In this document: positions 1 through 10,700 of the stretch, one piece after another
Numbering within the stretch: the stretch's first letter is position 1
Layout: every line of letters begins with the position of its first letter
Assembly: GCA_947646735.1 (NCBI GenBank)
Contig: CANTFK010000037.1
Coordinates: 270,655-334,654 of the forward strand
Direction of reading: 5' to 3'
DNA length: 64,000 nucleotides
Source: Peronospora farinosa
Lineage: Eukaryota; Oomycota; Peronosporomycetes; Peronosporales; Peronosporaceae
The notes under the pieces: generated by a model
The model's input: only the letters and a program-made list of their open reading frames with translations
Told to the model about the DNA's origin: nothing
Databases searched by the model: none
Made by a program: the position numbers and the translations under genes

Positions 1-1750
1 TCCTGGGAATTGGCGTTTGCGCAGGAATAGTGGCATCATTCAACTTATTGAACGCATGCACTATCCGCCAGCCTCCCGTAGCCTTCTTCACGCAGAAGGT
101 TGGACTCGAATGTGGTGAGATACTCTCCCGCACATGACCCGCTTTGCGGCGGCCTTCAAAGAATGCGTCAATAGCTTCGACTTGATCTCGAGGCAACGGC
201 CACTGCCGTGTCACACAATACTTCGACCCTGGCACGAGATCAATCTCGTGCCGAACACCGCGGTCCGCAGGAAGTTCAGCCGGGATCTTGTCCGGGAACA
301 CGTCTGCATACTCACGAGCAATGTCGTAGACGGGGTTACCAGACTCTCGCAGGGCCTCCCATGACTGTGATGCAAACCTTTCTTCACGCGCAGACTTCGG
401 CTCAGCGCTTTGAGGACGCGCCATATGCTCCTCGTTTGCCACGGTAACCACCTCGTTGGTGATTAGACACACTTGTTCCACAGTGCCTCCCTTAAGGTCA
501 CGTAGGAAATGCTTCCAGGAAAGCCCTGGAAGACTTGTAATGGAAGACGCATTACGAGGAGGACTCTCGACCTCGATATATTGGCGCCTTTGTGGACTCC
601 CTTCCACGTACACGATAGCGTGGACACATTCCAACGCTAAATTCTCGGTGCTGTTGTCCCCATCGTGCTTCGAGTCACTACTCGAAGCTGGCGAACCGCA
701 GTCAGGTGATAAACCATCACCCCCCTCTAGGCACTGGATGTCGTCATCCAAGATGCCGGAAACACTGGACGGGAGTACCCCAAACTCGACCGTCGACACT
801 TGATGCGGGAGCTCCTGCTCGGCCGCCGTAAACCCGCGTGGGAGCCCCTGCTCAACCACAGTATGCCCATGTGGGAACCTCGGTTCGACCACAGTGGGTG
901 ATGATGGGAACCCCGGTTCGACCATCATGCTCTCGCGTGAGGACTCCTGTCCGTCCACGTCACACTCGCTGGCGAGCTCTTGCTCGTCGCCACAATGCCC
1001 TTGTGGGAGCCCCTGCTCGACCACAATAGGTGCAGATGGGAACCCCGGTTCAACCACTGCATTCACGTGCGGGAACCCCTGTTCAACCGCATTAATGACG
1101 CGCGGGAACCCCTGTTCGACCGCGTCGTCCTCGTCGTCCTCTTCGCTCTGTAGCGAGGAGTCACTGTCACTTGTGTCCCGAAGAACAGCACAAGCAGTGC
1201 AGAGAGGGCCATCGCTCGCTCTGTGCACCGCCAACGTCGTGGAATCGCGATCCACGACTGTGACGTTTGGCCAGTCACTTGGAGATACCAAGAGATGGGT
1301 AAACACTTCACTGACATCGAACTTGCGTCGACGTCTCACTGATCTGGCTAACCAGTCGATCTGGGGCTTATAACGTGCCAACCATGGCATGCCCAGTATG
1401 CAATCGAATGCATAATTCATCGCGATCACCAAGAAATCATCATTACTGCGAAAGCCATCAAACGTATACGGCAACGACACTTCGCGCCGCGATACGCGGT
1501 GTGGTTTCCCGTCAGCCAACTTGACGACGACTTGGCCAGGTCCCTCACGGACCTGAATGCTGGGAGGCAGCATCGACAAACAAGATTCACGAAAGAAATT
1601 GTTTGTTGCTCCTGAGTCCAGGAGTGCTCGCAGAGGTCGCCGGACGCCGGCGACATGTAAACTGACAATAATCAGACGTGAATCACCACTCGTAGTGGTG
1701 GCATTTAACCGTGCGCGTAGCGCAGGAGGACTGGAAGGTTGGGCTGCCAC
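1..1750 (-). CDS. Gypsy pol polyprotein of element A, N-terminal part (protease, repeat linker, start of RT)
   Basis: Corresponds to the first ~580 codons of the element B pol at 6865-12282. From the N-terminus it holds the aspartic protease with the DSGATNNF active site (bases ~1590-1620), the GMPWLA motif, a linker of 11-residue repeats, and the start of reverse transcriptase up to the PAQTPIPRK region. The frame is open to the window edge. It differs from B by loss of four 11-residue repeats (132 bp, in frame). Expression should need the -1 frameshift signal at 1776-1816, identical to that in B. The product would be cleaved by its own protease; RNase H and integrase lie outside the window. 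Confidence 0.85.
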   Translation of the reverse strand, partial: MAAQPSSPPALRARLNATTTSGDSRLIIVSLHVAGVRRPLRALLDSGATNNFFRESCLSMLPPSIQVREGPGQVVVKLADGKPHRVSRREVSLPYTFDGFRSNDDFLVIAMNYAFDCILGMPWLARYKPQIDWLARSVRRRRKFDVSEVFTHLLVSPSDWPNVTVVDRDSTTLAVHRASDGPLCTACAVLRDTSDSDSSLQSEEDDEDDAVEQGFPRVINAVEQGFPHVNAVVEPGFPSAPIVVEQGLPQGHCGDEQELASECDVDGQESSRESMMVEPGFPSSPTVVEPRFPHGHTVVEQGLPRGFTAAEQELPHQVSTVEFGVLPSSVSGILDDDIQCLEGGDGLSPDCGSPASSSDSKHDGDNSTENLALECVHAIVYVEGSPQRRQYIEVESPPRNASSITSLPGLSWKHFLRDLKGGTVEQVCLITNEVVTVANEEHMARPQSAEPKSAREERFASQSWEALRESGNPVYDIAREYADVFPDKIPAELPADRGVRHEIDLVPGSKYCVTRQWPLPRDQVEAIDAFFEGRRKAGHVRESISPHSSPTFCVKKATGGWRIVHAFNKLNDATIPAQTPIPR

Positions 1751-1775
1751 CGGGGGACCCGGACCTCCGTTCCAA

Positions 1776-1816
1776 CCAGTAGGGCGCCCTGCACCTACTG
1801 GTCCCGACCGTTTTTT
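1776..1816 (-). promoter_or_regulatory. -1 ribosomal frameshift signal, element A
   Basis: On the minus strand, A AAA AAC (1810-1816) lies in the gag frame, followed by an 8-nt spacer and an 8-bp stem (CCAGTAGG pairing with CCTACTGG, 1776-1801). The gag stop codon lies inside the stem. Same as in element B. Confidence 0.7.
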
Positions 1817-2844
1817 GGACGTGCGGCCGGTACAGCACCCTCATGATGGGCGTCCACTACTTGCACCGATAATGGGGCTGGCGCACGGCACTCTGCCGCG
1901 CGATGTCCTGGCTTGAGACAACGAAAGCAAACCATTGGACGCCCGGTGCGAGCGTCACCTTTATGATGAAAGACACGTCGCCGGTCACCCGACGACTCAA
2001 TAACGTCGATCTCCATAGGTTCTGGGCCAGAAGGCCGGGGAACGCTGACGACCGAGGGTTTGGCATAGGCCTTTGTGACCCTAAAGTCTTCACGGAGTGC
2101 GATGGCGAATGCCTCCTCCAATGTGGCAGGCTCGGCGCGCTCCAGCGATAAGCGGGTCTGCCCCTCACGCATACCATCCACAAAGACATTCACCTGTGTG
2201 TACATGTCCATGGGGTGCGTGATAATACACGACGCCAGATGCCTAGCCATCTGTACGTAGTCGCGCATCGCCATTTTACCCTGTCGCATCGACAGGAATC
2301 TTGATCGCACCAGTTTCTCCTCTTGTGGTGGCTCGAAGGCAAGACGGAGATCGTCCTGGATGGTATCCAAGGTGGGAAATGCGTGCTCGTCCACAACGAG
2401 TTTACCAAGGGCCCACTCCTTGGCCTTCCCGGTGAGGCGGGAAAGAAGAAAGTTGACCTTCGCCTGTGGAGCCTCAAGAAGTCTCGAGGCGATGGCGATA
2501 TCAACTTCTCGGAACCACCGGTTCAGCGATAACCGGTCCTTACCTTCTCCAGAGTAGGAGGAGGTTTCCATCTTCACGGCCTCATTACGTGAAGGGCGCG
2601 AGGGAGTTAAGCCTCGCCGGTTGGATTCGGCGAGCTCGCGTGCCATAAACTCATGTATGGCGAGACGTTGCGCGTCAGGGGTCGCTGATCTCATCATCGA
2701 CGCGACGAATGCCTCTCCCGATATCGCCGCGAGGCGATTAAGGGCATCCCACTCAACACCAGTAAGATGGGGGAAGGTCGCGTGCTCCAGAAATAAATCT
2801 GGAGCGTCAAAGTACGACGATTCGCTCATCCCAAACTCGGGCAT
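1795..2844 (-). CDS. Gypsy gag, element A
   Basis: A 349-aa gag-like protein that would form virus-like particles. The central part is a retrotransposon gag domain (helical, residues ~95-215). Near the C-terminus is one CCHC zinc knuckle ([14 protein letters not shown]), which binds element RNA. It begins 27 bases inside the 5' LTR. It differs from the element B gag at only a few residues, for example L for R inside the knuckle and M for L near residue 50. It is intact and ends in the -1 frameshift region that leads to pol. Confidence 0.9.
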   Translation of the reverse strand: MPEFGMSESSYFDAPDLFLEHATFPHLTGVEWDALNRLAAISGEAFVASMMRSATPDAQRLAIHEFMARELAESNRRGLTPSRPSRNEAVKMETSSYSGEGKDRLSLNRWFREVDIAIASRLLEAPQAKVNFLLSRLTGKAKEWALGKLVVDEHAFPTLDTIQDDLRLAFEPPQEEKLVRSRFLSMRQGKMAMRDYVQMARHLASCIITHPMDMYTQVNVFVDGMREGQTRLSLERAEPATLEEAFAIALREDFRVTKAYAKPSVVSVPRPSGPEPMEIDVIESSGDRRRVFHHKGDARTGRPMVCFRCLKPGHRAAECRAPAPLSVQVVDAHHEGAVPAARPKNGRDQ

Positions 2845-2870
2845 AGGAAGGACTACAAAGTGCTACCAGG

Positions 2871-3213
2871 TGTAACGGGGCTAGAACGTACCGTCACTAG
2901 CTTACACGTGCGCTTGAGGAAGACTCAAGCCCGAGTATTAGGTATTAAGTAAATTTAACTCTGATTTTTATTTTGGTTTTTAATTCGTACTAATTACGAA
3001 GATTTTAGTCGTAATAAATACGACAGTGTTCCCGCCTTTCGGGAACCACACAATTTCAGGTTGATTTATCATTGGTCCATATTGGGGACTTTAGGCCCAA
3101 TAATAAACCAATAATAAATTACCACGCTGTGCCCGCTATTCGGGCCCAGCACCTGCCTACATATGTAATTGTTTATTTGTGTTAATGCTATATGTGTAAT
3201 GTAGCCCATTACA
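2871..3213 (-). repeat. 5' LTR of element A (343 bp)
   Basis: Begins TGTAACGGGG and ends CCCATTACA on the plus strand, with TG...CA ends and short inverted termini. Differs from the two element B LTRs by one extra T in a T-run near 2981. It contains several short GC hairpins. Element C sequence resumes at 3214, so the expected target duplication on the far side is GATGT or similar. Confidence 0.93.
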
Positions 3214-3216
3214 GAT

Positions 3217-3432
3217 GTGATCTGCTATAAGTGCGGCAAGCGAGGCCATATGATGGCTCGCTGCTATGCCAAAGTAGCTGCTGGTGCTAAGGCAGCCAGA
3301 AAAAGATCTCCCAACCCCAGGGAGGTGCGAAAAACCAGCGTGCACGACGCACGGGTTCAGCACCTGCCCAAGATGGGTCGGGAAATGCGGGAGCGCAGTA
3401 GGGGCGGGATGCCCTACTGTCGCGGACTCTGA
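3217..3432 (+). pseudogene. gag C-terminal remnant of element C (CCHC knuckle)
   Basis: Encodes a CCHC zinc knuckle (CYKCGKRGHMMARC) followed by a basic tail, as at the C-terminus of Gypsy gag. The N-terminal part was separated by the insertion of element A and lies left of the window. There is no start codon of its own, so it cannot be expressed as a normal gag. Confidence 0.8.
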
Positions 3433-3463
3433 AGCTACCCCTAAGTTCAGAGTGATCGAATAA

Positions 3464-6051
3464 ATGGGTAGCATAGTACCTGAGGTACCGAAAGGTCGGA
3501 CCTCAACCCTTTTGGTCTATAACGCTCGAGTACGAGGCTATGATCAAGTGATGAACCTTCTCGTGAATTCGGGTGCATCACAAAACTTTGTGAAATTCGC
3601 GGCTCTGAAAAAGAGACCGGCGAGTTCTGAGTCGCTTTGCCAGGATGGCAAGCGAGAAGAGGCGATCGTTCGTTTAGCGAACGGCGCGCTCGTTAAATCG
3701 GAGGGAGTTCAAGTTGAACTCGCCTTCAGTTTCAGTGACTTCTCCTGTAAAGAGAAGTTCACAGTGCTAGGTATGGAGAGTCCGTATGGCCTCATCCTAG
3801 GCATGCCTTGGTTGGCTACACACCAACCATGGACAGACTGGCGTACACGCACAGTCGCTAGCTCTACGCAAGACACCGGAAAGGATGTGCTCTTACGAGA
3901 GGCTTATGTGGCTGATGCTGTGTCCAACACAGTATGACGGTATGTCAATCGGCACCAGGAACTACCCAGCTCGAAAGGAGTGGTGTAGTTGGAAGTGCAC
4001 TGGCGGAAAGCCAGGTGACACATATTCCTACCAAGGTCGAAAAGACTGGTGTAGGGAATGGGGCGATGACAGGTAGTCATGCGTCCAATGGTACTGCACA
4101 GAGCCGAGAGCCTGTGGCAGTTGATGGTGGGCTGACAGGAAGTCAAGCGCCACAAGAACCGGCACAGAGCCAAGAGCCTGGTGCGGTTGGAAGGATTGCG
4201 TTAGCTGAGATAGCAACGACCCCTTCTTCCAGTTCAAAGGTCGTGGTGAATCGAACAACGAGCACCAGACGTATTAAGACTATCAAGGGCACGTCGAAAT
4301 GAGTGACCATTGGATCAGTCTCGGTCCAAGAGACGGACCTACGAACGAGTTGTTCGAGGCCGTCGAAGACAAAATGCCGGAGGCATCCTCAGTTGAGGTG
4401 CTCCAACTTGTCTTGGCATCTGCCGAGGAGATAGTAAATCTCTCGGAGATGACGTGGGATCTGTTCCTGTCCGAACTAAAGGAAGGAAAGATCCACGAGA
4501 TAGTCACACCAGTTCCAGAAGAGAACGTGGTGGACTGTTGCTCTTCATCCACAATGGATGAGAGCGTCTTGGAGACCGACAAAAAGAAACGGTTCGCTGC
4601 TCAAGGCTGGGATGCCTTGAAGGACAGCCCGTTCTATGATGTTCTGTGGAAACACCGTGATGTGTTTCCAGCAGAAGTGCCGAGCCGCCTACCGGCCGAT
4701 AGGGGCATCAGGCACGAAATTGACCTGGAGCCTGGCACCAAGTATTGTGTGACCAGGCAATGGCCGTTGCCGAAGGAACAAGTCGATTACATCGATTAGT
4801 TCTTCGACAAGCGAGCTAAGGCGGGACATGTACGTGAGAGCAAGTCGCCTCACTGCAGCCCGACCTTCTGTGTGCGTAAAGCAACAGGTGGATGGCGCGT
4901 GGTTCACGCTTATAATAAGCTGAACACGGCCACCATCCCGGCTCAAACGCCGATCCCGCGGAAAGATGTCTTGTTGAACTCCATGGGAAAGTCAACTATC
5001 TTTTCCGCGTTGGATCTAAAGGATGGCTACTATCAGGTTCTCATGAGAGATACCGATGTAGCCAAAACGGCAGTAAGCACCCCAAGCGGTATGCTGTGGG
5101 AGTGGCTTGCGATGCCACAAGGGTTGTAAAATGCTCCGGCAACATTCAACCGAGTAGTGGCTCACGTGATGCGTCAGCACCGTGCCTACGCACCCCATTA
5201 CTTTGACGATGTATTCGTGCATAGTAGGGCGGAGGACGGTCTGAGTGCAATAGAGTCGCACAAGCGTCATTTAGACGCTGTGTTGCAGACTCTGGGTGAC
5301 GCCCAATTATACGTGAACTTGCAAAAGTGCGTAATAGGGGTCCCCGAGATACCTGTACTGGGCTGCATCGTAGGTGCACATGGTGTACGAGCAGACCCAG
5401 AAAAGGTAAAGGCTGTAAAGGAATGACCAGTCCCACGTCATGTGAAGGATCTGCGCCAATTCCTTGGGCTCGCTAATTACTTGCATAAGTACAGCAAGAA
5501 TTATGCGGAGCAGACCAAGCCATTGTCTGACCTTTTAAAAAAGGATACAGAATGGACTTGGTCAAAGGAACAAGAAGATGCGTTCACTTCAGTGAAGCAA
5601 TATCTTGTAGAGGCACCGGTCTTGGCATTGCCAGACGCGGATAAGCCCTTTAGCGTCGTCTGCGATGCAAGCAATTTTGCAATCGGCAGCGCGCTCATGC
5701 AGAAGGATGAAAACGGTATTGACCGTGTCATTTCTTATCAGTCTCGGCTTTTAAAAGCTGCCGAGCTGAATTACCCTGTGCATGACAAGGAGCTACTTTC
5801 AATTAAGTATGCCCTTGTCAAGTTTCGGGTGCAACTCTTGGGCACCGAACCTTTTGTGGTTTATACGGATCACGCATCACTGCGGACCGCTATAAATTCA
5901 CCGCACCTCTCGCCGAGAATGGCAAGATGGCTAACATTCTTCTCTGAATTTAATTTCAAAGTTGAATATAAGCTGGGTAAGTCGAATGTCTTGGCTGACG
6001 CGTTATCGCGCAGACCAGACTTCGAGGCAAGACACCAGGATAGTGTGTCTC
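3464..6051 (+). pseudogene. pol N-terminal half of element C (protease, RT, RNase H), inactivated
   Basis: Protease region at 3464-3937: the expected DSGA active site reads NSGAS, so the catalytic Asp is lost; GMPWLA follows. A Gly/Ser/Gln-rich repetitive linker (3934-4302) lies in another frame. Reverse transcriptase follows in the frame of 4299-6051, with the YFDDVFVHSRA active site near 5200. RNase H follows with VVCDASNFAIGSALM and [11 protein letters not shown] near the end. Premature stops interrupt RT at 4797 (TAG), 5127 (TAA) and 5424 (TGA). The domain order matches element B. It is non-functional. Confidence 0.88.
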
Positions 6052-6393
6052 TGTAACGGGGCTAGAACGTACCGTCACTAGCTTACACGTGCGCTTGAGG
6101 AAGACTCAAGCCCGAGTATTAGGTATTAAGTAAATTTAACTCTGATTTTTATTTTGGTTTTAATTCGTACTAATTACGAAGATTTTAGTCGTAATAAATA
6201 CGACAGTGTTCCCGCCTTTCGGGAACCACACAATTTCAGGTTGATTTATCATTGGTCCATATTGGGGACTTTAGGCCCAATAATAAACCAATAATAAATT
6301 ACCACGCTGTGCCCGCTATTCGGGCCCAGCACCTGCCTACATATGTAATTGTTTATTTGTGTTAATGCTATATGTGTAATGTAGCCCATTACA
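6052..6393 (-). repeat. 3' LTR of element B (342 bp)
   Basis: By eye identical to the LTR at 13403-13744. It contains three clear hairpins: GCTTGAG/CTCAAGC (6093-6111), GTTCCCG/CGGGAAC (6208-6226) and GCCCG/CGGGC (6311-6325). The antisense reading frame on the plus strand begins 14 bases after its inner end. Confidence 0.95.
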
Positions 6394-6406
6394 TCACCCC
6401 CTTCTC
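6394..6406 (-). other. Polypurine tract of element B
   Basis: On the minus strand GAGAAGGGGGTGA directly precedes the 3' LTR. This is the plus-strand DNA synthesis primer site of LTR elements, and it fixes the orientation of B. Confidence 0.8.
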
Positions 6407-6742
6407 ATGACAGCACTCACCAACCGTGAGTGCTCAACTGTCGAAAACCCTTCGCCCACAAACGAACAAGCAATGTCCGGAGACCCAACACCCAGTCCAG
6501 CAGCACTCCCAAGGAACGTCAGCGGGAGTGCATCAACCAACATCATGGCGCGGCAGCTCATACCTTGGTCGCTGTACGACTTGTCCGGAGCTCACGCTCC
6601 GGACTCACTGGACATGATGCGGGACTACTTCCGCCGATTTCGAAAACTGCGCGGGAAAGGTCTTGATGGAATCGAGCATGAAGCTCTACAACGTTCTTGG
6701 TGCGCCTTCATCCAACGTTGGAATCGGATGCCAATCTTGTGA
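6407..6742 (+). CDS. Antisense ORF of element B, first part (111 aa)
   Basis: Begins with ATG 14 bases from the inner edge of the 3' LTR and runs antisense to the element. The predicted protein has a Ser/Thr/Pro-rich start and then a mixed helical segment rich in Arg and Trp (for example DMMRDYFRRFRKLRGKG). No family is recognised. Its end overlaps the start of the next antisense frame (6666-7724), which continues in another frame with a Cys/His motif. A frameshift or a spliced intron near 6670-6740 would join them. The LTR would be the natural promoter. It lies mostly outside pol, which ends at 6865. Confidence 0.45.
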   Translation: MTALTNRECSTVENPSPTNEQAMSGDPTPSPAALPRNVSGSASTNIMARQLIPWSLYDLSGAHAPDSLDMMRDYFRRFRKLRGKGLDGIEHEALQRSWCAFIQRWNRMPIL

Positions 6743-7724
6743 CTCGACTCCACGCCCAACTCATGACGAATGGCGACGACACATCGCTGAGTGTCCACTC
6801 AGTGATCGCGAACGAAGTTGGATTGCGAAGTATGAGCGAAGTCTGGGCGAACGGAGAAGCGCAGTTATTCGTGGTGCGCCCTGCTGGCGGCACCACTCGC
6901 GACAGCGGAGTCGATCTCCGCGGGATCATCAGCGCAGGGCAGCGACACGTTCGCCTGCCCGTCCAGTTGCGCGATTCTCGCCTCGCAATCGTGATATGTA
7001 TTCACCGCGACATTCTCGATCACGGCATCGATCTCGTTCGCGACATCGTTTGCGTTCGCGACATCGTTCTCGTTCTTGTCATCGTTCCCGTTTCCGACAA
7101 CGTGAATCTCCTTACCGCTCTCGTTTGTCACGAGAGCGTTCGCGTGCTCGCCCGCCTTGGAATAGTCCGACTTCGTGGCTTCATACGACAGAACCACATC
7201 TGGAACGTCACGAAGGAGCGAGGAACGTGGTTCCCATGTATCCTGCTCGGGAGGGAATCCAAGCCAACGTACTCGGTACCTACGCACGGATGGAACCGCA
7301 CGCTTCTCATGAGCCGACTGCAGTAATGGTTGTGGAGGGTCCTCGTGACCCACAATGCGGTCTACAATCCAGCGCACCTGTCCCTCCGCATCAACAAGCG
7401 GAGGAGGGCTCTCGCGGTGGTAGAGCTGGCGTCCTGGTTGCTCAGGACGATGTTGATCAGGCCGTGAATATAGCTGCCGATGCTCGGCTGGAGGCTGAGG
7501 CTGCCAGTGAACGTGCTGCCCAGGCGGAGAAGACTTCGAGTGAGACCCGGCAGTCGAACCGTGAACTGCTCGAGCGGATAAGGATTCTGGAGCGCCAGAT
7601 GCTTGGTCAGGTTCAGACGGGATCGAGACCCCGCCCCATGTCATCGGCGCGTCGAGCGCGACGGGAAGGCCGTTCGACTTACGAACCCCTGAAGCCGGCG
7701 TCGGAGCCAAACCGTGAAGCGTAG
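6666..7724 (+). CDS. Antisense ORF of element B, RS-rich zinc-finger-like protein (352 aa)
   Basis: Runs antisense to the chromodomain end of pol. From the N-terminus: a possible C2HC finger (CQSC, 14 residues, H, 3 residues, C; residues ~23-46), an Arg/Ser dipeptide region (about residues 110-160) like that of SR splicing proteins, a Pro-rich middle, and a predicted coiled coil (about 260-315). The Arg and Ser residues of the RS region use many different synonymous codons (CGA, CGT, CGG, CGC; TCT, TCA, TCG, TCC), which points to selection on this frame rather than chance opposite pol. No homologue is recognised. First ATG is at 6666. Antisense 3' ORFs are known in some plant Gypsy lineages. 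Function is unknown. Confidence 0.55.
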   Translation: MESSMKLYNVLGAPSSNVGIGCQSCDSTPRPTHDEWRRHIAECPLSDRERSWIAKYERSLGERRSAVIRGAPCWRHHSRQRSRSPRDHQRRAATRSPARPVARFSPRNRDMYSPRHSRSRHRSRSRHRLRSRHRSRSCHRSRFRQRESPYRSRLSRERSRARPPWNSPTSWLHTTEPHLERHEGARNVVPMYPAREGIQANVLGTYARMEPHASHEPTAVMVVEGPRDPQCGLQSSAPVPPHQQAEEGSRGGRAGVLVAQDDVDQAVNIAADARLEAEAASERAAQAEKTSSETRQSNRELLERIRILERQMLGQVQTGSRPRPMSSARRARREGRSTYEPLKPASEPNREA

Positions 7725-10700
7725 CCGGACGATATTCCTTCAGCCGCCCGACATAGAATGTCGGGTGGAGTCGCAGTGAAGAGGGGACGTCGAGTGTATA
7801 AGCGTCGCCAATTGCCTTCAGAACCTTGAATGGACCGATGAAGCGTGGCGCGAGTTTACTCGCGCCCAGATTAGTGACCGCAGAATCCCTTAAACCTTCC
7901 GTCGATAATAATACACGGTCACCTTTCTCAAACTTGCTCATGTTCTTTCTTCCATGTTTGTCAGCGTTCTCCTTCTGTAGGTCTACAGCAGTTTGTAGTG
8001 CGTCGCGTACAAACCTGGTGATGGCTTGACGTTGGAGTATAAATTCCGACACGGCCATGTCATCAATTGGTCGCGCCGACTCAATCGGCGCGTAGTTGGC
8101 AGTAGGGGAACGCTTACCCGAAGACGGGTCAATCAATGTCTGCGCAGTCCATCGAGCTAATGGGGACGCCACGTCTGATGGCGTCAAAATGGCCGTCTTT
8201 GCCTTGGATCGTGTTACTGCATTCGCGCTCAAAATACCGTGAGCTGCACTCGATCCTTGTTTATCACCTTTATCCCCCCCCAGAGTGGAGCCACTAGGTG
8301 TTGTGGGTCGCCCCACGGCCAGGACAGTAGGAACACGAGGGTGACGAGCCGAATTTACAAAAAATGGCGTCAACCCTGTTGACGCGTGTACGGCGTTGTT
8401 GAGTGCGAACTCAGCGAGTGGTAAAAATGCACTCCAACTTGTAAATGACGTAGCATAACTCCGAAGAACATCTTCGAGGACTCGGTTCACGCGCTCGGTC
8501 TGCCCATCCGTTTCCGGATGGGATGCCGTCGACATCAGCAGTTTTGTCCCGAGGAGCTCGAAAAGTGATGTCCAAAATGCGGACGTAAATCGCGGATCAC
8601 GGTCCGAAACAATGTTTTCTGGAAGGCCATGATGACGGAACACCGCGTCGATGAAGTGCGCCGCGGTCTCTGCCGCGGTGACCTTAGCGTGAACAGGCAC
8701 GAGATGTGTCATCTTGCTGAATCTGTCAACAAAGACCAAGATGCCCGTTCGAGCTTGGCTATCGGGCGCAAGCCCGAAGATAAAGTCCATCGAAACTGAT
8801 CTCCAGGCCTCTGCTGCAATTGGCAACGATCGCAAGGGAGCCTGTGACGATGGAGATGGCTTCACACGCTGGCATATTTCGCACGTTCGGATCCAGTTGC
8901 GTACCCACTTATACATGTGGGGCCAGAAGAAGTCTCGAGACACAGCCGCGAAAGTCTTTTCGCGGCCTAAATGGCCGCCAGCAGGAGCATCGTGATACTC
9001 GTGAATGATTCTTGCACGCAAATCCATGTCATTGGCAATCACCGTGCGAGGAGAATCGAATTGGTCGATGCTATACAGAAGCAAATCGCCATCTAAACTG
9101 TATCGATGAATATGGTCGCGCTTGGTACGGGATAATGCTCCCAGTGCAGCATCGCTGGGAGCACGCAGATACTCGATAATGTCTGCATAATCTGAGTCAC
9201 CCTTGTACGCTGCGACGATCTCATCAAATAAACACGGCTCGGGTGTAACCCGAGTTAAGTTCAGCGATACACACATTGCACATCGGTCATCATCGTCCTC
9301 GTCATCAGTAGCCTGGCGACTCAGAGCAGTCCGAGGATCGTAGTCGGGACGTCGTGACAAGGCGTCAGCGAGAATATTGGTCTTGCCTGGCTTGTAATGC
9401 ACGACGAAGTTGTACTCAGAGAAGAATGAGAGCCATCGTGCCATCCGTTGGGACAGGTGTGGGCTCTTCATCGCTGTGCGCAGCGATGCATGATCGGTGT
9501 ACAAAGCAAACGTACTTTCACCAAGGAGATGCACGCGAAACTTGATGAGTGCATAGCGCATCGCTAATAACTCCTTGTCGTGAACCGGATAGTTCTTCTC
9601 AGCTGGCTTCATCTGTCGCGACTGATAACTCACGACTCGTTCACGGCCCTCATCATCAAATTGCATGAGGGCACAACCGATTGCAAAATCACTGGCGTCG
9701 CAAACCACGTGGAACGGCTTGGAATCGTCTGGTAGGACCAGGACTGGCGCTGACGCTAGGCTCTTCTTTACTGCTTCGAAGGCTGCTTGGTGCTCGGGAC
9801 GCCACAACCACGTGGCGTCTTTCTTCAAGAGTGACGACAAAGGCTGGATAGAACCAGCATAATCCTTCGTATACTTGTGCAAATAATTAGCCAAGCCGAG
9901 CCACTGGCGCAACTCCGTAGGGTTCTTGGGCGTGGGCCAAGAACAGATGGACGACACCTTCTCTGGATCAGCTCGAACTCCCGATTTACTCACATAGCAA
10001 CCTAACACCGGAATCTCCGGTGCACAAAAGACACACTTCTTGAGATTCGCGTACAACTTGTTGTCCCGCATAACTTGAAACACTTGCTTCAGGTGTTGAA
10101 GGTGAACTTGGACATCGTTGAGGTTGCCCTCGGCGCGACTATGGACGAAGATATCGTCAAAATAACTTGGGGCAAAGTTCCGAAGAGGTCTCAACACTTG
10201 AGACACCATGCGATTGAAAGTGGCCGGAGCGTTCTTCAACCCTTGTGGCATTACCAGCCACTCCCATAACATGCCACTCGGGGTGCTCACCGCGGTGAGT
10301 GGGATATCGCTCGGGCGCATCAAAATCTGGTAAAAGCCATCGGTCAAGTCGATGGCACTGAAGATGACACTACCTGACATGGAATTCAGCACCATGTCCT
10401 TCCTGGGAATTGGCGTTTGCGCAGGAATAGTGGCATCATTCAACTTATTGAACGCATGCACTATCCGCCAGCCTCCCGTAGCCTTCTTCACGCAGAAGGT
10501 TGGACTCGAATGTGGTGAGATACTCTCCCGCACATGACCCGCTTTGCGGCGACCTTCAAAGAATGCGTCAATAGCTTCGACTTGATCTCGAGGCAACGGC
10601 CACTGCCGTGTCACACAATACTTCGACCCTGGCACGAGATCAATCTCGTGCCGAACACCGCGGTCCGCAGGAAGTTCAGCCGGGATCTTGTCCGGGAACA

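Larger units (their letters stand above)
1..3213 (-). mobile_element. Ty3/Gypsy element A, 5' part, truncated by window edge
   Basis: This minus-strand LTR retrotransposon is the same family as element B. Bases 1-3213 align base for base with 10401-13744 except for scattered substitutions, a 132-bp deletion and one T in the LTR. Its 5' LTR is at 2871-3213, followed leftward by gag and the start of pol, which runs off the window. It is inserted in the gag region of element C, whose zinc-knuckle frame starts right after the LTR. The other LTR must lie left of the window. Confidence 0.93.
3214..6051 (+). mobile_element. Ty3/Gypsy element C, first segment (gag end to RNase H), decayed
   Basis: Plus-strand Gypsy element of a different family from A and B. 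This segment holds the gag zinc knuckle, protease, a repetitive linker, reverse transcriptase and RNase H. It is bounded by the LTR of A on the left and the LTR of B on the right. The second half continues at 13745. Removing element B with one GTCTC copy restores one continuous reading frame across the junction, which shows that the two segments were once contiguous. Confidence 0.9.

Noticed and set aside
6697..7326. A third plus-strand frame of 209 codons opposite pol
   Set aside because: It overlaps the RS-rich frame and pol; its hydrophobic Val/Ile/Arg content is what the RS-coding sequence gives when read out of frame.
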